NCBI GenBank assembly: GCA_020847975.1
Contig: JADLBD010000154.1
Span: 1 to 52,312, forward strand
DNA length: 52,312 bases
Direction of reading: 5' to 3'
Origin: Bryobacterales bacterium
Lineage (GTDB): Bacteria > Acidobacteriota > Terriglobia > Bryobacterales > Bryobacteraceae
The translations under genes were made by a program, and so were the position numbers. Positions within the stretch are counted from its first letter, which is position 1. Every line of letters starts with the position of its first letter. This document shows positions 17,287 to 26,217 of this stretch, in pieces. The notes beneath the pieces are model-generated. The model ran no database searches and was not told where the DNA came from. It saw only the letters and a program-made list of their open reading frames with translations.

Positions 17287-18210
17287 TCAGAGATCTGCCT
17301 GGTGGGCCACCCACTCGGACACATCGAGGCCGCGCTCGTCGACGCGGGTCCAGACCACTTCTGACTGATGCCCGTGCATTGCGAAGATCTGGCGGACGAG
17401 GTCGCAGACCTGTTCGCAGCCGCGCTCATAGAAGACGAGGATGGATGGGCCGGCTCCGCTGAGGGTACATCCGAGAAGGCCTGGGGCGCGGAGACGGAGC
17501 GTTTCCTCGAGCCCGGGAACGAGTTTGGCGCGGTAGGGCTGGTGGAGACGATCCTCGAGGGCGGCGGGGAACGCGGTAGTGGTTCCCGTGGCAAGAGCAG
17601 CAATGAGGAGCGCGGCGCGCTGGATGTTGAAGACTGCGTCGGCGCGCGAATAGACGGCAGGGAGCACGTTGCGGGCCTGCGAGGTGGGCAGTTCGAAATC
17701 CGGGACGACAACGGCCACGCCATAGCGCGCGGGGAGTTCCAGGCGCACGGCGTGGGTCATCCCTCCGGAATCGATGGCGCTGGCGACGATGGAGCCGAGC
17801 ACCGCCGCCGCCACGTTATCCGGGTGCCCTTCAATCTGCGCCGCTTCATCGAGGATGCGCAGCGGCTTCCAGCCAAGTCCGAGGAGTTTATCGGCGATCA
17901 CCACCCCCGCGGTGAGGGCGGCCGCGCTCGAGCCCAGTCCTTTGCCGAGCGGGATCTGGTTGTCAATGTCGAGTTCGATGGGCGGCAGCGTGTCCTGATG
18001 AAAGTCACGCGCTACTTTGAGGGCCGTCTGCCAGATGAGGTTGTCCTCGGCGGTGGAGATGGAGGCAGCGTCGCGTCCGGCGCAGCGGATGATGAGTTCG
18101 CTGCTCGGGCGAAAGCGGCACACTAAGGGGATGTCGAGCGCCAATCCGAGCGCATCGAAGCCGGGACCGAGGTTGGCGCTCGATGCCGGTACGCGTAGTT
18201 TCCAGGCCAT
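17287..18210 (-). CDS. thrB: Homoserine kinase
   Basis: 307 residues of the GHMP kinase family. VPASSANLGPGFDALGLAL is the characteristic N-terminal motif of ThrB, PLGKGLGSSAAALTAG (87-102) is the phosphate-binding loop, and GCTLSGAGPSILVF is the third GHMP motif. It phosphorylates homoserine with ATP in threonine synthesis, in the cytoplasm. No other threonine gene (thrA/hom, thrC) is adjacent; the upstream neighbour on the same strand is a Gfo/Idh oxidoreductase 18 bases away, so it may be read from a shared transcript without functional relation. Confidence 0.92.
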   Translation of the reverse strand: MAWKLRVPASSANLGPGFDALGLALDIPLVCRFRPSSELIIRCAGRDAASISTAEDNLIWQTALKVARDFHQDTLPPIELDIDNQIPLGKGLGSSAAALTAGVVIADKLLGLGWKPLRILDEAAQIEGHPDNVAAAVLGSIVASAIDSGGMTHAVRLELPARYGVAVVVPDFELPTSQARNVLPAVYSRADAVFNIQRAALLIAALATGTTTAFPAALEDRLHQPYRAKLVPGLEETLRLRAPGLLGCTLSGAGPSILVFYERGCEQVCDLVRQIFAMHGHQSEVVWTRVDERGLDVSEWVAHQADL

Positions 18211-18228
18211 GGAGGCGGGCCGGCTTTC

Positions 18229-19254
18229 CTAGAGCGCTTCCTCGGGGAGCGCCACGGGGTTGCCTTCGCGGCAGGATTTGTAGATGGTGACCACCAGTTC
18301 GAGAGCGCGATAGCCGGCCTCGCCGGAGGTGAGCGGGTCGCGATTTTCGCGGATCGCGTCGCCGAACTCGCGGAACTGGCGTTCGAAGGGAGTGAGCGGA
18401 ATCGCCATCGGGTCCGACGCTCCGGACATGGTTTGCGAAGCGAGCGGAGCGGGTTCGCCTTCGTCGTTCCGGACATCCCAGGTGGTGAGCTTGTCGCCGG
18501 TGACGACGGCCGTGCCCCTGGTTCCGTGAATCTCGATGCGTTCCGGGTAGCCGGGCCAGAAGGCGGTGGCGGCCTGGATGACGCCGGTGGAGCCGTTGGC
18601 ATAGCGGAGCACGGCATTCACCACGTCCTCGGACTCGATGGAATGCAGGGCTCCCAACTGCCACGCGCCGCAAACCTGCCTGACGCGCCCGATGAGGTAG
18701 AGGAGCATGTCGATCTGATGGACGGCCTGATTGATGAGGGCGCCGCCGCCTTCGGTGGCCCAACTGCCCTTGATTGGGCGCGAGTAATATTCGGCCGAGC
18801 GGTACCATTTGACGTAGGCGTCGGCCTGAAGAATCCTGCCGAGCCTTCCGGCCGGGATCGCCCTGGCGAGGAATTGAATGGAGTCATCGAAGCGGTGCTG
18901 GCTGACGACGTTCAGCCGCACGCCGGCGCGGCGCGTGTAATTCACCATATCGCGGGCCGTTTCGAGGTTGGTGGCGATCGGCTTCTGCACCTGCACGTGC
19001 TTGCCGGCGCCGGCGGCCACCATCAACGGCTGGAGCCGGAAGTCCGGGAAGGTGCAGACGTCGATGAAATCGACGTTCGGATGGCGGCAGACATCCTCAT
19101 AATCGGCGAAGAATTCCGCGCCGGCTTCGGCCGCGAATTTGCGTCCGTGCTCTTCGCGCACGTCGGTGACGGCGGTGACGGTGAAGCCGATGTTTGCGTA
19201 TGCCTCAATATGCTTTTGCGCAATTGCGCCGCAACCAATGATTCCTACTCGCAA
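18229..19254 (-). CDS. Gfo/Idh/MocA-family oxidoreductase
   Basis: 341 residues. An N-terminal Rossmann fold with VGIIGCGAIAQKHIEAY binds NAD(P); VQVQKPIATN replaces the common EKP motif with QKP, keeping the lysine; GGGALINQAVHQIDMLLYL carries the conserved His of the catalytic domain. Family members oxidise or rearrange sugars, inositols and their derivatives. No signal peptide, so cytoplasmic. It lies between homoserine kinase and a fucose-isomerase-like gene on the same strand; the isomerase-like neighbour points to carbohydrate metabolism. Confidence 0.9.
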   Translation of the reverse strand: MRVGIIGCGAIAQKHIEAYANIGFTVTAVTDVREEHGRKFAAEAGAEFFADYEDVCRHPNVDFIDVCTFPDFRLQPLMVAAGAGKHVQVQKPIATNLETARDMVNYTRRAGVRLNVVSQHRFDDSIQFLARAIPAGRLGRILQADAYVKWYRSAEYYSRPIKGSWATEGGGALINQAVHQIDMLLYLIGRVRQVCGAWQLGALHSIESEDVVNAVLRYANGSTGVIQAATAFWPGYPERIEIHGTRGTAVVTGDKLTTWDVRNDEGEPAPLASQTMSGASDPMAIPLTPFERQFREFGDAIRENRDPLTSGEAGYRALELVVTIYKSCREGNPVALPEEAL

Positions 19255-19292
19255 GAAAAGCTCCTGTGTCGATTGAAGGGTAATGTATCAGC

Positions 19293-20900
19293 CTAGCAGG
19301 ATTCGAGGCCGTGGCCGGAACCGCAAACCGCCACTTCGAGGCCGAGGGCGGCGAACATGGACGCCTTGACGGCAAGGGCGTGGTTCGCCGAGGCGGCATC
19401 GGGAGCGTAGGCTACCTGGATGTGATTCGATTTGTGGCGCGCCATCATCTGATCGCGGCTCACGCCGTAGGTGACGGCATGCATGATGGGCCACTGCGGC
19501 GTGGTGATGCTCCAGCGGCGTTCGGTCTCTTCCCGCGGCAACTCGACCACGCCCGCGCGGCCGATGTCGGCCTTCAGCTTGCCGTCCGCCACGTAGATGC
19601 GGCTCCACACGATTTCTCCGGGCTTGCTCACGCCCTTGAGGGTGGAGCCGCCGAGCGGGAAGTACATGGGAGGCTGGCGTTCGCCGATGGCCCCGGCGTA
19701 GCTGTCACGGAAATGGGATGCGGGGACGGCTCCCGAGATCTCGAACACCCAGATGAACTGCCCGTGATACTCCTCGCCGTAGCGGACATCGTGGAGCGTG
19801 TTTGACGGATCGAGGCCGAGGGCGCGCCATACGCGGTTGGTGATGAGGCCATCGAGCCCGGCGCACTCGTCCACTTCATTGAAGTGAGTCAGGGCGAGGC
19901 CGTCATAGAGCACGCGGCCGTTGCCTGCCGCCTTCACGGGCGGGCGGTCCGGATTGTTCAGCAGGCCCTCGACGAGATCGGAAGCGGGACAGAGGTCCTT
20001 GAGCCCCTGCTGATATTGAATGCCGATGGCGTCGCAGCCGAAGTCGCCGGCGATGCGGAGGGCGGCGATGTACATTTTGCACTGCTGGTGGATCTGCGCG
20101 GCGGTGAGTTCGGTCTCTTCGTTGCTGCCGGTCTTGAAGCGCATACCGCGCGCGTCCAGCCATTTGCGGACGGCCGCGGCTTCTTCGTCACTCACCGCGC
20201 CCATCCCGGCGAACAACGCGGACTGGCTGAGGCGTTCCTTGAAGACGCCCGTGGGATGCAGCAGTTCGTCAGGGATGATGGCGTTGTACATGCCCATGCA
20301 ACCCTCGTCGAAGACTCCCATGATGGCCTTGTTGTGGCGCAGTTCGGCGGCGAGGGATCCCCCCAACCGGCGGGCGCTTTCGGGAACCTTCCAGGCGTCG
20401 AGGGCTTTGGCGTGGCTGGTGTCATGCACCACTTCGTTGCCATCGAGCCAGGCTTTCAGCCCATTCAGGAAATAGGCGTCGGTGAAATCGAAGCTCCACA
20501 GGGAGCTGTACCGGACTCCGGCCTTGGTGAGCGAGCCGTTGAGATTCAGCAGGCCTACCAATCCCGGCCACTGGCCGCTCCAGTTGGCGACGGTGAGGAT
20601 GGGACCTTTGTGCGTGTAGAGCCCGTGGAGCAGGTGGTGGCTGTACTGCCACACCGCTTCCACCACCACCAGCGGAGCCTCGGGGGGAATCTGCCGGAAC
20701 ACCTCCATTCCGTAGCGCTGGCTGTCGATGAAGCCGTGACCCTTGGCGGGATCCACCGGATGCCCGCGCTTGACCTCGCGGCCCAGTTTCGTGATGGCCG
20801 CCGTCACCGCGGCCTCCGCCTGGCTCTGCGCGGGCCAGCACACGCGGTTGGCGGACAGACGCAAGTCTCCGTTCGCAATCAGAATGACCGGTTCAGGCAT
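19293..20900 (-). CDS. L-fucose/L-arabinose isomerase-superfamily-like protein
   Basis: 535 residues, no signal peptide. The layout resembles the fucose/arabinose isomerase superfamily: an N-terminal domain starting [16 protein letters not shown], a middle region with [20 protein letters not shown] and [19 protein letters not shown], and a C-terminal domain with [14 protein letters not shown] and [13 protein letters not shown]. Acidic residues and His in these motifs could bind the catalytic metal. Substrate is unknown, and it may not be an isomerase at all. It starts overlapping a truncated PIN-domain fragment (20893-21024), and a ribosome binding site is not obvious. Confidence 0.65.
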   Translation of the reverse strand: MPEPVILIANGDLRLSANRVCWPAQSQAEAAVTAAITKLGREVKRGHPVDPAKGHGFIDSQRYGMEVFRQIPPEAPLVVVEAVWQYSHHLLHGLYTHKGPILTVANWSGQWPGLVGLLNLNGSLTKAGVRYSSLWSFDFTDAYFLNGLKAWLDGNEVVHDTSHAKALDAWKVPESARRLGGSLAAELRHNKAIMGVFDEGCMGMYNAIIPDELLHPTGVFKERLSQSALFAGMGAVSDEEAAAVRKWLDARGMRFKTGSNEETELTAAQIHQQCKMYIAALRIAGDFGCDAIGIQYQQGLKDLCPASDLVEGLLNNPDRPPVKAAGNGRVLYDGLALTHFNEVDECAGLDGLITNRVWRALGLDPSNTLHDVRYGEEYHGQFIWVFEISGAVPASHFRDSYAGAIGERQPPMYFPLGGSTLKGVSKPGEIVWSRIYVADGKLKADIGRAGVVELPREETERRWSITTPQWPIMHAVTYGVSRDQMMARHKSNHIQVAYAPDAASANHALAVKASMFAALGLEVAVCGSGHGLESC

Positions 20901-21024
20901 AGGTTTCTATTTTGTCATGAGCACTGGCCTGACGGCTTGGCGGCGAGAGGATGTGCGCTTCGGCTCCTCCGCGGGTGAGGACGCCGGAAACGACAACGTT
21001 TGTGTCGAGTACGACCCGGATCAT
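20893..21024 (-). pseudogene. Truncated PIN-domain (VapC-type) toxin remnant
   Basis: A 43-residue frame starting MIRVVLDTNVVVSGVLTRGG, then AEAHIL. This is the first strand and helix of a PIN-domain RNase, including the first catalytic Asp in LDTN, but the remaining about 90 residues with the other acidic ligands are absent. After AEAHIL the sequence becomes unlike a PIN domain and stops inside the start of the fucose-isomerase-like gene. The preceding frame ends in CAATGATCC, where its TGA overlaps this ATG, as in antitoxin-toxin pairs, so about 20 residues of an antitoxin C-terminus may also survive at about 21021-21086. Confidence 0.7.
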
Positions 21025-21086
21025 TGGCCGGGCGCAAATCGTTCATGCTTTTCGCGGCGATGAGCAGCGATCCCGGCGTCGAGCAA

Positions 21087-22301
21087 CTAATCCTGGAAGC
21101 GCATGCCGGCGAAGCTGACCACGCTCTGAGGATCAATGTTCCACTGCTCGTAGTTGGCGAGCGTGCCGCGGGCGTTCGGCATGGCTTTGAGGAAGGTGTA
21201 GAAGGGCGAGGAGCCGCACCATTTGAGGTCGTCCTGGCGGTCCTGGACGAGGTCCCAGTAGCCCTTGGCGTCTCCGGCATTGATGCGTTCGATGCGGGAC
21301 TGGTCGCGCGCGGCGACCTCGGCCATTTCGGAGATGTTGGCCTGGGCGGTGAACGAATCGCCATAGCGGCGGCCCATGTGGGCCATGTCGACGCCGAGGA
21401 CCCAGAAGAGATTCCTGCCTTCGCGGGCGCCCATTTCGCCGAGAGCGCCGAGGAACGCCTTGACGTTGTCGTCGTCCTCGGGCATTCCGCCTTCGTAAAT
21501 GCTGCGCCCGTAAGCTCCGCAGAGAATCGGGAGCACCCGAATGTTGGGGCCGAACAGATATTGGAGAAAGACCACCTGGAACTCGATGGAGTGCTCGATG
21601 GCGATGCAGTAATCCTCCATGAGGACGGCGTTCGGGGCCTTGTTTTGGAGTTCATCGATGAGGGCAGCGGCGGGCTGGGCATCGCCCCAGGGCGTGGTCC
21701 AAGTCTTGCGCGTCATGCCGAAACGCTCCGGATTGCCGTAATGAGAGGTGCCGAGGATGACGAAGGTGCGCTCGGCGTAATCTTCCTTGCGCAGGCCGGA
21801 GTAAGCGGCGCGATAGGATTGCCAGCCGCCTTCGGGGCTGACATGAGGGGCGGCGATGCCGAGCAGGCCATCGGCAACGGCGGGTTCGCCGTTGAGGTAG
21901 CGCTGCATGGTTTCGCGCAGCGCCTCCGGTTCGTCAGCATAAGCGGCTCCGGCATGGGCCGGGTGGCGGACTTCGGAAGCGGCGAAGGCGCGCTCGCGCT
22001 CCATCCGCATTTCGGCGAACACTTCGTCTTCGAGAAATCCCGCGTTGCGAAGGTTTTCGGTGAGGTGCTCCTGTAGTTCGCCCACCTGCAAATCGCCGGT
22101 GATATGGAACAGCGCGGCGCGGAGGTCGTTGCCGGTGCGTTCGCCGTCGAAATACTCGAGCACCTGCACCAGCACGGGGGGAATGATGAGGGTGATCTCG
22201 GAGTATTGGAACGGATCGCGAATGAGTAGTCCGGGGCGGTCTGGAACGGGGGAGGGCATGAAATCGAGATTCATGCGCAGCCGCGGGAGGGGGTTCGACA
22301 T
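21087..22301 (-). CDS. MEMO-family protein (AmmeMemoRadiSam system protein B type) with extra N-terminal domain
   Basis: 404 residues from the ATG at 22301, chosen for the GGAAG eight bases upstream; an ATG 19 codons earlier lacks one. Residues about 130-404 match the MEMO fold: GIAAPHVSPEGGW, VILGTSHYGNPERFG, CIAIEHSIEFQVVFLQ and GVDMAHMG supply the His/Cys-type site seen in MEMO1 and the related dioxygenases. Residues about 15-100 (LIRDPFQYSEITLIIPPVL, ending ENLRNAGFLEDEV) look like a small winged-helix module similar to PqqD/RiPP recognition elements. The radical SAM and AMMECR1 partners of the named system are not in the window. Biochemical role unknown. Confidence 0.8.
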   Translation of the reverse strand: MSNPLPRLRMNLDFMPSPVPDRPGLLIRDPFQYSEITLIIPPVLVQVLEYFDGERTGNDLRAALFHITGDLQVGELQEHLTENLRNAGFLEDEVFAEMRMERERAFAASEVRHPAHAGAAYADEPEALRETMQRYLNGEPAVADGLLGIAAPHVSPEGGWQSYRAAYSGLRKEDYAERTFVILGTSHYGNPERFGMTRKTWTTPWGDAQPAAALIDELQNKAPNAVLMEDYCIAIEHSIEFQVVFLQYLFGPNIRVLPILCGAYGRSIYEGGMPEDDDNVKAFLGALGEMGAREGRNLFWVLGVDMAHMGRRYGDSFTAQANISEMAEVAARDQSRIERINAGDAKGYWDLVQDRQDDLKWCGSSPFYTFLKAMPNARGTLANYEQWNIDPQSVVSFAGMRFQD

Positions 22302-22350
22302 GCACTTCCATGATAGCCCGCCGCCTTGATAGAATCCGAAGTCAGCCCCA

Positions 22351-23241
22351 ATGAACAAGAAGTTTCTGATCGTCCTCGTTGGCGCGACTCTCGCCGTCGC
22401 GCAAACCGTCTATGCCCCAAAGGGCAAGCCCGCGCAGTACACGGCGCCGCACAAACCGCACACGAAACTGAGCGACCTGATGGCGAAGCACAAAGGCCAG
22501 AAGTCGTGGCGCGAGTTGATTGTGAATGACAAACACCTGAAGAGCGAGTACATCTACGCCCAGCCCGGCTTCCAGCACCCCAAGGCGCTGCATCCGGATA
22601 CGCGCGAGTGGTGGGTGATCCTGGAGGGCGAGGTGCGCTTCGACCTCGAGACCGTGGAGCCGTTCACGGCAAAGAAGGGCGCCATGGTGCAGGTTCCGAT
22701 GCAGACCTTCTTCTCCTATGAAGTAGTGAACGGGCCGGCGCTAATTTTCGAGACGAATGTCGCGGGCGCGAAGACGATCTATGCCGAACGGAAGGACGCG
22801 CCGCCGATGCCGGGCTACGACTGGGCGCCGGTGCAGATGAACCGCGCGAAGGGGCAGTGGCTGCGCGACAACAAGCCCGTCGTCTACTACGATGAAATCG
22901 CGCGGAAGATTGAGAGCAAGGAGTTGCGAGGCACCATCCGGGTGGTGGAGGACGACCGCGGGGCAGCCAATTTTATTTACGGCTATAACAGCAAACTGCC
23001 GCCGCTCGATGAGAAGAATCGCGGGCACTATCATCCGGAAGGGGCGGAATACTGGCTGATCCTGTCGGGCCAGATCCGCTACCCGATCGAGAACGTGGGC
23101 GTGGTGATTGCCGAGCGCGGAGATGTGGTATACGTCCCGGCGAACACGTTCCATGCGCCGCGCTGGTGGGGGGATGGCCCCTCGTGCCGGCTGGCGATGA
23201 ACGGGTTTCCGCAGATTGCGCATCTTTACGACCCGCACTAG
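22351..23241 (+). CDS. Secreted two-cupin protein
   Basis: 296 residues with a signal peptide (MNKKFLIVLVGATLAVAQTVY). Two cupin barrels are visible: residues about 70-135 with KALHPDTREWWVILEGEVRF, and about 215-285 with GHYHPEGAEYWLILSGQIRYP and VVIAERGDVVYVPANTFHAP. The second has the H-x-H...E pattern of a metal site; the first has fewer His. The start is preceded by a possible -10, TAGAAT at 22330-22335, in the 49-base divergent spacer from the MEMO gene. It is probably a periplasmic metal enzyme or ligand-binding protein of unknown substrate. Confidence 0.85.
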   Translation: MNKKFLIVLVGATLAVAQTVYAPKGKPAQYTAPHKPHTKLSDLMAKHKGQKSWRELIVNDKHLKSEYIYAQPGFQHPKALHPDTREWWVILEGEVRFDLETVEPFTAKKGAMVQVPMQTFFSYEVVNGPALIFETNVAGAKTIYAERKDAPPMPGYDWAPVQMNRAKGQWLRDNKPVVYYDEIARKIESKELRGTIRVVEDDRGAANFIYGYNSKLPPLDEKNRGHYHPEGAEYWLILSGQIRYPIENVGVVIAERGDVVYVPANTFHAPRWWGDGPSCRLAMNGFPQIAHLYDPH

Positions 23242-23297
23242 GGACTTGAGGGCCGTAGGTTGCATCCATCGTGTTAGGCTATTCCAAGGCAAATCCA

Positions 23298-23990
23298 ATG
23301 TCTGAATTTCGGGATCATGTGGTCCTCATTACCGGCGCTTGCGGCGCTTTGGGCGAGATCGTGACCAGCCAGTTTCTGGATGCCGGGGCGCACGTGGTGG
23401 GTGTGGATCTCGAGTGGCCGGAACCGCCGGAAAGCCAGCGGGTGATGCCGCTGACGCTGGACCTGATTGAGCCCGAACAATGCCGCCGGGCAGTGGCGTT
23501 GACGCTGGAGCATCACCGGCGGATCGACATCCTGCTGCACCTGGTGGGGGGATTCACTTCGGGCAAGACGCTGGCCGAGACGTGCGACGCCGAATGGCAG
23601 CGGATGCTGAACATCAACCTCAACTCGACGTTCAACCTGTGCCGGGAAGTGCTGCCGCAGATGCTGAAGGCGCGGCGCGGGCGGATCATCGCCATCGGGG
23701 CAAAGGCGGGCGTGGATCCGGTGGCGAAGATGGGCGCTTACCACGTTGCGAAGGCGGCGACACATGCGCTGATCCGGGCCATCGGCAAAGAATGCCGGGG
23801 GACAGGTGTGACGGCAAACGCGATCCTGCCGAGCATCATCGACACCGCGACCAACCGGGCCAACATGCCTGACGCGGATTACAGCAAATGGGTGAGCCCG
23901 CGCGTGATCGCCCAGCTCATTCAATATCTGGCTTCGCAGGCCGCCGCGGACGTAAATGGGGCGCTGATTCCGATATACGGCAGGGCTTGA
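23298..23990 (+). CDS. Short-chain dehydrogenase/reductase
   Basis: 230 residues from the ATG at 23298; an ATG nine codons upstream is less likely. The NAD(P) motif is VLITGACGALGEIV (T-G-x3-G-x-G), followed by LLHLVGG, NLNSTFNLCREVLP and the catalytic YHVAKAATH (Tyr-x3-Lys). IAIGAKAG takes the place of the usual serine-bearing strand, so the classical catalytic Ser appears to be Gly/Ala, which could mean reduced or altered activity. It follows the cupin gene by 56 bases on the same strand. Substrate unknown, cytoplasmic. Confidence 0.88.
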   Translation: MSEFRDHVVLITGACGALGEIVTSQFLDAGAHVVGVDLEWPEPPESQRVMPLTLDLIEPEQCRRAVALTLEHHRRIDILLHLVGGFTSGKTLAETCDAEWQRMLNINLNSTFNLCREVLPQMLKARRGRIIAIGAKAGVDPVAKMGAYHVAKAATHALIRAIGKECRGTGVTANAILPSIIDTATNRANMPDADYSKWVSPRVIAQLIQYLASQAAADVNGALIPIYGRA

Positions 23991-24058
23991 TTGAAGGGGG
24001 CCGCCGCCTCAATGATGGCATGACGCATGCAGGCCATTTTACTGAACGCGGAGGCTTT

Positions 24059-24610
24059 ATGAAAGTTCAGTTACGGCTTTGCTATATCGCGGCAACGGTA
24101 TTTCTCTACTCTCTGACGACCATGGCTGTCTTCGCCGCGCCTGCCGGCCAATCGGCGGTCCGTTGGAGTGAGCTTGCACCGCTGTTGAAGGGCCGCCAGA
24201 TTTCGGTGACGTTGAGCGACGGGGCAATCGTGGGCGGAAAGTATTCCGGCATTCAAGCCAACACCCTGACCATGCAGGCCACCAGGACGAGCGAACCTTC
24301 CAAACATCCGAAGGGTGTGACGCAATTGACGAGGTCCGATATCCAGCAGATAACCATCCAGCGCCACGCCGGCTGGAAAGGAAGGGCTATTGGGCTGATC
24401 GCCGGCGGAGCTATCACCGCTGTCGTGGTGGGAGTGATCTCCACTATCGCGAAGAACGAAGGTGGTTGGGGGTCGGGTTATGCGGGTGTGGCCGGGGGAG
24501 TGAGTGCGGCGGCCATCGGAGGCGGGTATCTGATCGGCTGGCTGGCGGATCGCGAAGGCGCCCGGCCGGAACAGGTGGTGCAAATTCTGCCGGAGGGCGC
24601 CGGGCAGTAA
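24059..24610 (+). CDS. Secreted or membrane-anchored protein of unknown function
   Basis: 183 residues from the ATG at 24059, with GGAGG about five bases upstream. A signal peptide (about 1-30, ending VFAAPA) is followed by a small beta-rich region, residues about 38-105 (GRQISVTLSDGAIVGGKYSGI), reminiscent of Sm-like folds, and a glycine-rich hydrophobic segment at about 115-165 (IGLIAGGAITAVVVGVISTI, then AIGGGYLIGWLAD) that probably spans or associates with the membrane. I do not recognise a family. It stands between the SDR and the convergent SelA-like gene with only ten bases to the latter. Confidence 0.65.
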   Translation: MKVQLRLCYIAATVFLYSLTTMAVFAAPAGQSAVRWSELAPLLKGRQISVTLSDGAIVGGKYSGIQANTLTMQATRTSEPSKHPKGVTQLTRSDIQQITIQRHAGWKGRAIGLIAGGAITAVVVGVISTIAKNEGGWGSGYAGVAGGVSAAAIGGGYLIGWLADREGARPEQVVQILPEGAGQ

Positions 24611-24620
24611 GGCGGCGATT

Positions 24621-26186
24621 TCATCCGATTCTCCGCCCTACCCAGGGCACGGACCCGTCCTCCCACCCGAGCGCCACCATGCCTTCCATCCTGTCGCCGC
24701 GGACCGTGCCTGTGAAGATGTAATGGAAGGCCATGCCTTCGTGGCGGCCGTGGGAGCGGATCTCGACCTGGTCGCCGTTGATCTTGCCGGTGAGAGCGCC
24801 CTCGGGAACGACGGGACTGCTGTAGACGCCGCCGAGTTCGTTGCCGTTGTTGTCGAGGTACAGGCGCCATGTCGTGGAACTGGCGAGGAAGGTGATGTCG
24901 ATTTCCCACCGGCCGGTGAGGTCCGCGGCTCCCGGCTTGACGGCGGGCTTGGGTTTGGGGCCGGGGGCGTTGTGAAGCTCCTGGTAGAGACGCTCGGCGA
25001 CGATCTTGTATTCGCCCGGATACATGGCCGCGGGCCGCAGGACGAAGCCGTGGCCTTCGCCTTCGGCGTGCGTCATGATGCGCGGTTTGCCCTCGAGCAG
25101 GCGCTTGCCGAGTTCGCCGCTCTCGAGGCCGATGCGATGGGGGTCCCATTCGACCTCGAGGGTCGGGTAGTAGCTCTTCACCTTGGGGATGATGAGCCTG
25201 CCCGTGACTCCTGGAACCTGCTCGATGCGGGACTTGATGTGCTCGAACCACTCCATCCACTCGCGATCCTCGGCGTCGCGGCTGCGGGTGGAAAACAAGG
25301 CTTCGAGGGCGACGGCGACGCCTACAATCTCCTCCTTGCTCACTTTGATGGAGCGGCCGAAGGTGATATGGGGAGAGCTGACCTGCCAGGCGGAGCGCAC
25401 GAGGTTCTTCCGTCCGGCGAGGATGCCTGCTGTCTGCGGGCCGCGCAGGATTTTGCCGCCGCTGTAGGCGACGAGGTCGACACCGGCGGCGAGGTAAGGG
25501 TTGGGTTTCAGGGGAAGGTCCGCGGCGCCATCGATGAGCACGGGGACACCGTGGCGGTGACAGGCCTCGACATATTGCGCCAGGGTGAACTTATTGCCGG
25601 AGCCGAGCAGGTTGGCCTGTCCGTGCGCGAGCGCGGTGCGCGGGGTGAGGGCATGTTCGAGGTCCGCGAGGGTGTCCACCTCGATCATCTTCACGCCTAC
25701 GGAACGGACGGCATGATCGTAGTAGCTGCGCGACCATGAAGGGACGACGCACTCATTTTTCATCCCGGTGGTGACGGGGAGCTTCTGCATCTTCTCGGGG
25801 TCGCCGCCGGTAACGCAAGCGGCGGCTCCGCAGGTGACGGCTCCCGCGGCTCCGGAACTGACCATGGCCGCTTCGCTGCCGAGCAACCCGGCGATACGCG
25901 GCCCCACCTTCGCCATCAGTTCATCGATGTTGACGTGGTAGTGGCTGGCCTGCTCGACCGCGGCGATCACTTCCGGCAACTGGCGCGAACCGCCGTTGAT
26001 GGTATAGGTGGAGGTGCAGTTGATGAACGGCTCGACGCCGAAGCGCTGGTAGACGGCCGGCCCCGATCCGCGCCTGGGCATCATCCCGGCCGCGGCGGCG
26101 CTTCCGCCGAGCAGGCCGGCGAAACGCGCGAAGAGGGTGGAACGGAAGAGGGAACGGCGGCTGGGGCGGAAGGGCGAGAGGCTCAT
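24621..26186 (-). CDS. Exported SelA-like PLP enzyme with C-terminal beta-rich extension
   Basis: 521 residues. A Tat-like N-terminus (SRRSLFRSTL, hydrophobic to about residue 36) precedes a fold-type I PLP domain like that at 1476-2690: GSEAAMVSSGAAGA, VLIDGAADLP with Asp219, and SGGKILRGPQTAG with the Schiff-base Lys245. From about residue 400 there is an added region of about 120 residues beginning with a Pro/Lys linker (PKPKPAVKPG) and continuing LTGRWEIDITFL...WRLYLDNNGNELGG, a probable beta-sandwich or lipocalin-like module absent from the paralogue. Likely a periplasmic lyase or aldolase on an amino compound; the substrate is unknown. It lies with amidohydrolase genes that are read in the same direction. 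Confidence 0.82.
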   Translation of the reverse strand: MSLSPFRPSRRSLFRSTLFARFAGLLGGSAAAAGMMPRRGSGPAVYQRFGVEPFINCTSTYTINGGSRQLPEVIAAVEQASHYHVNIDELMAKVGPRIAGLLGSEAAMVSSGAAGAVTCGAAACVTGGDPEKMQKLPVTTGMKNECVVPSWSRSYYDHAVRSVGVKMIEVDTLADLEHALTPRTALAHGQANLLGSGNKFTLAQYVEACHRHGVPVLIDGAADLPLKPNPYLAAGVDLVAYSGGKILRGPQTAGILAGRKNLVRSAWQVSSPHITFGRSIKVSKEEIVGVAVALEALFSTRSRDAEDREWMEWFEHIKSRIEQVPGVTGRLIIPKVKSYYPTLEVEWDPHRIGLESGELGKRLLEGKPRIMTHAEGEGHGFVLRPAAMYPGEYKIVAERLYQELHNAPGPKPKPAVKPGAADLTGRWEIDITFLASSTTWRLYLDNNGNELGGVYSSPVVPEGALTGKINGDQVEIRSHGRHEGMAFHYIFTGTVRGDRMEGMVALGWEDGSVPWVGRRIG

Positions 26187-26217
26187 CGGGGAAGAATATC
26201 ACGATGCGGCTCAGCGC

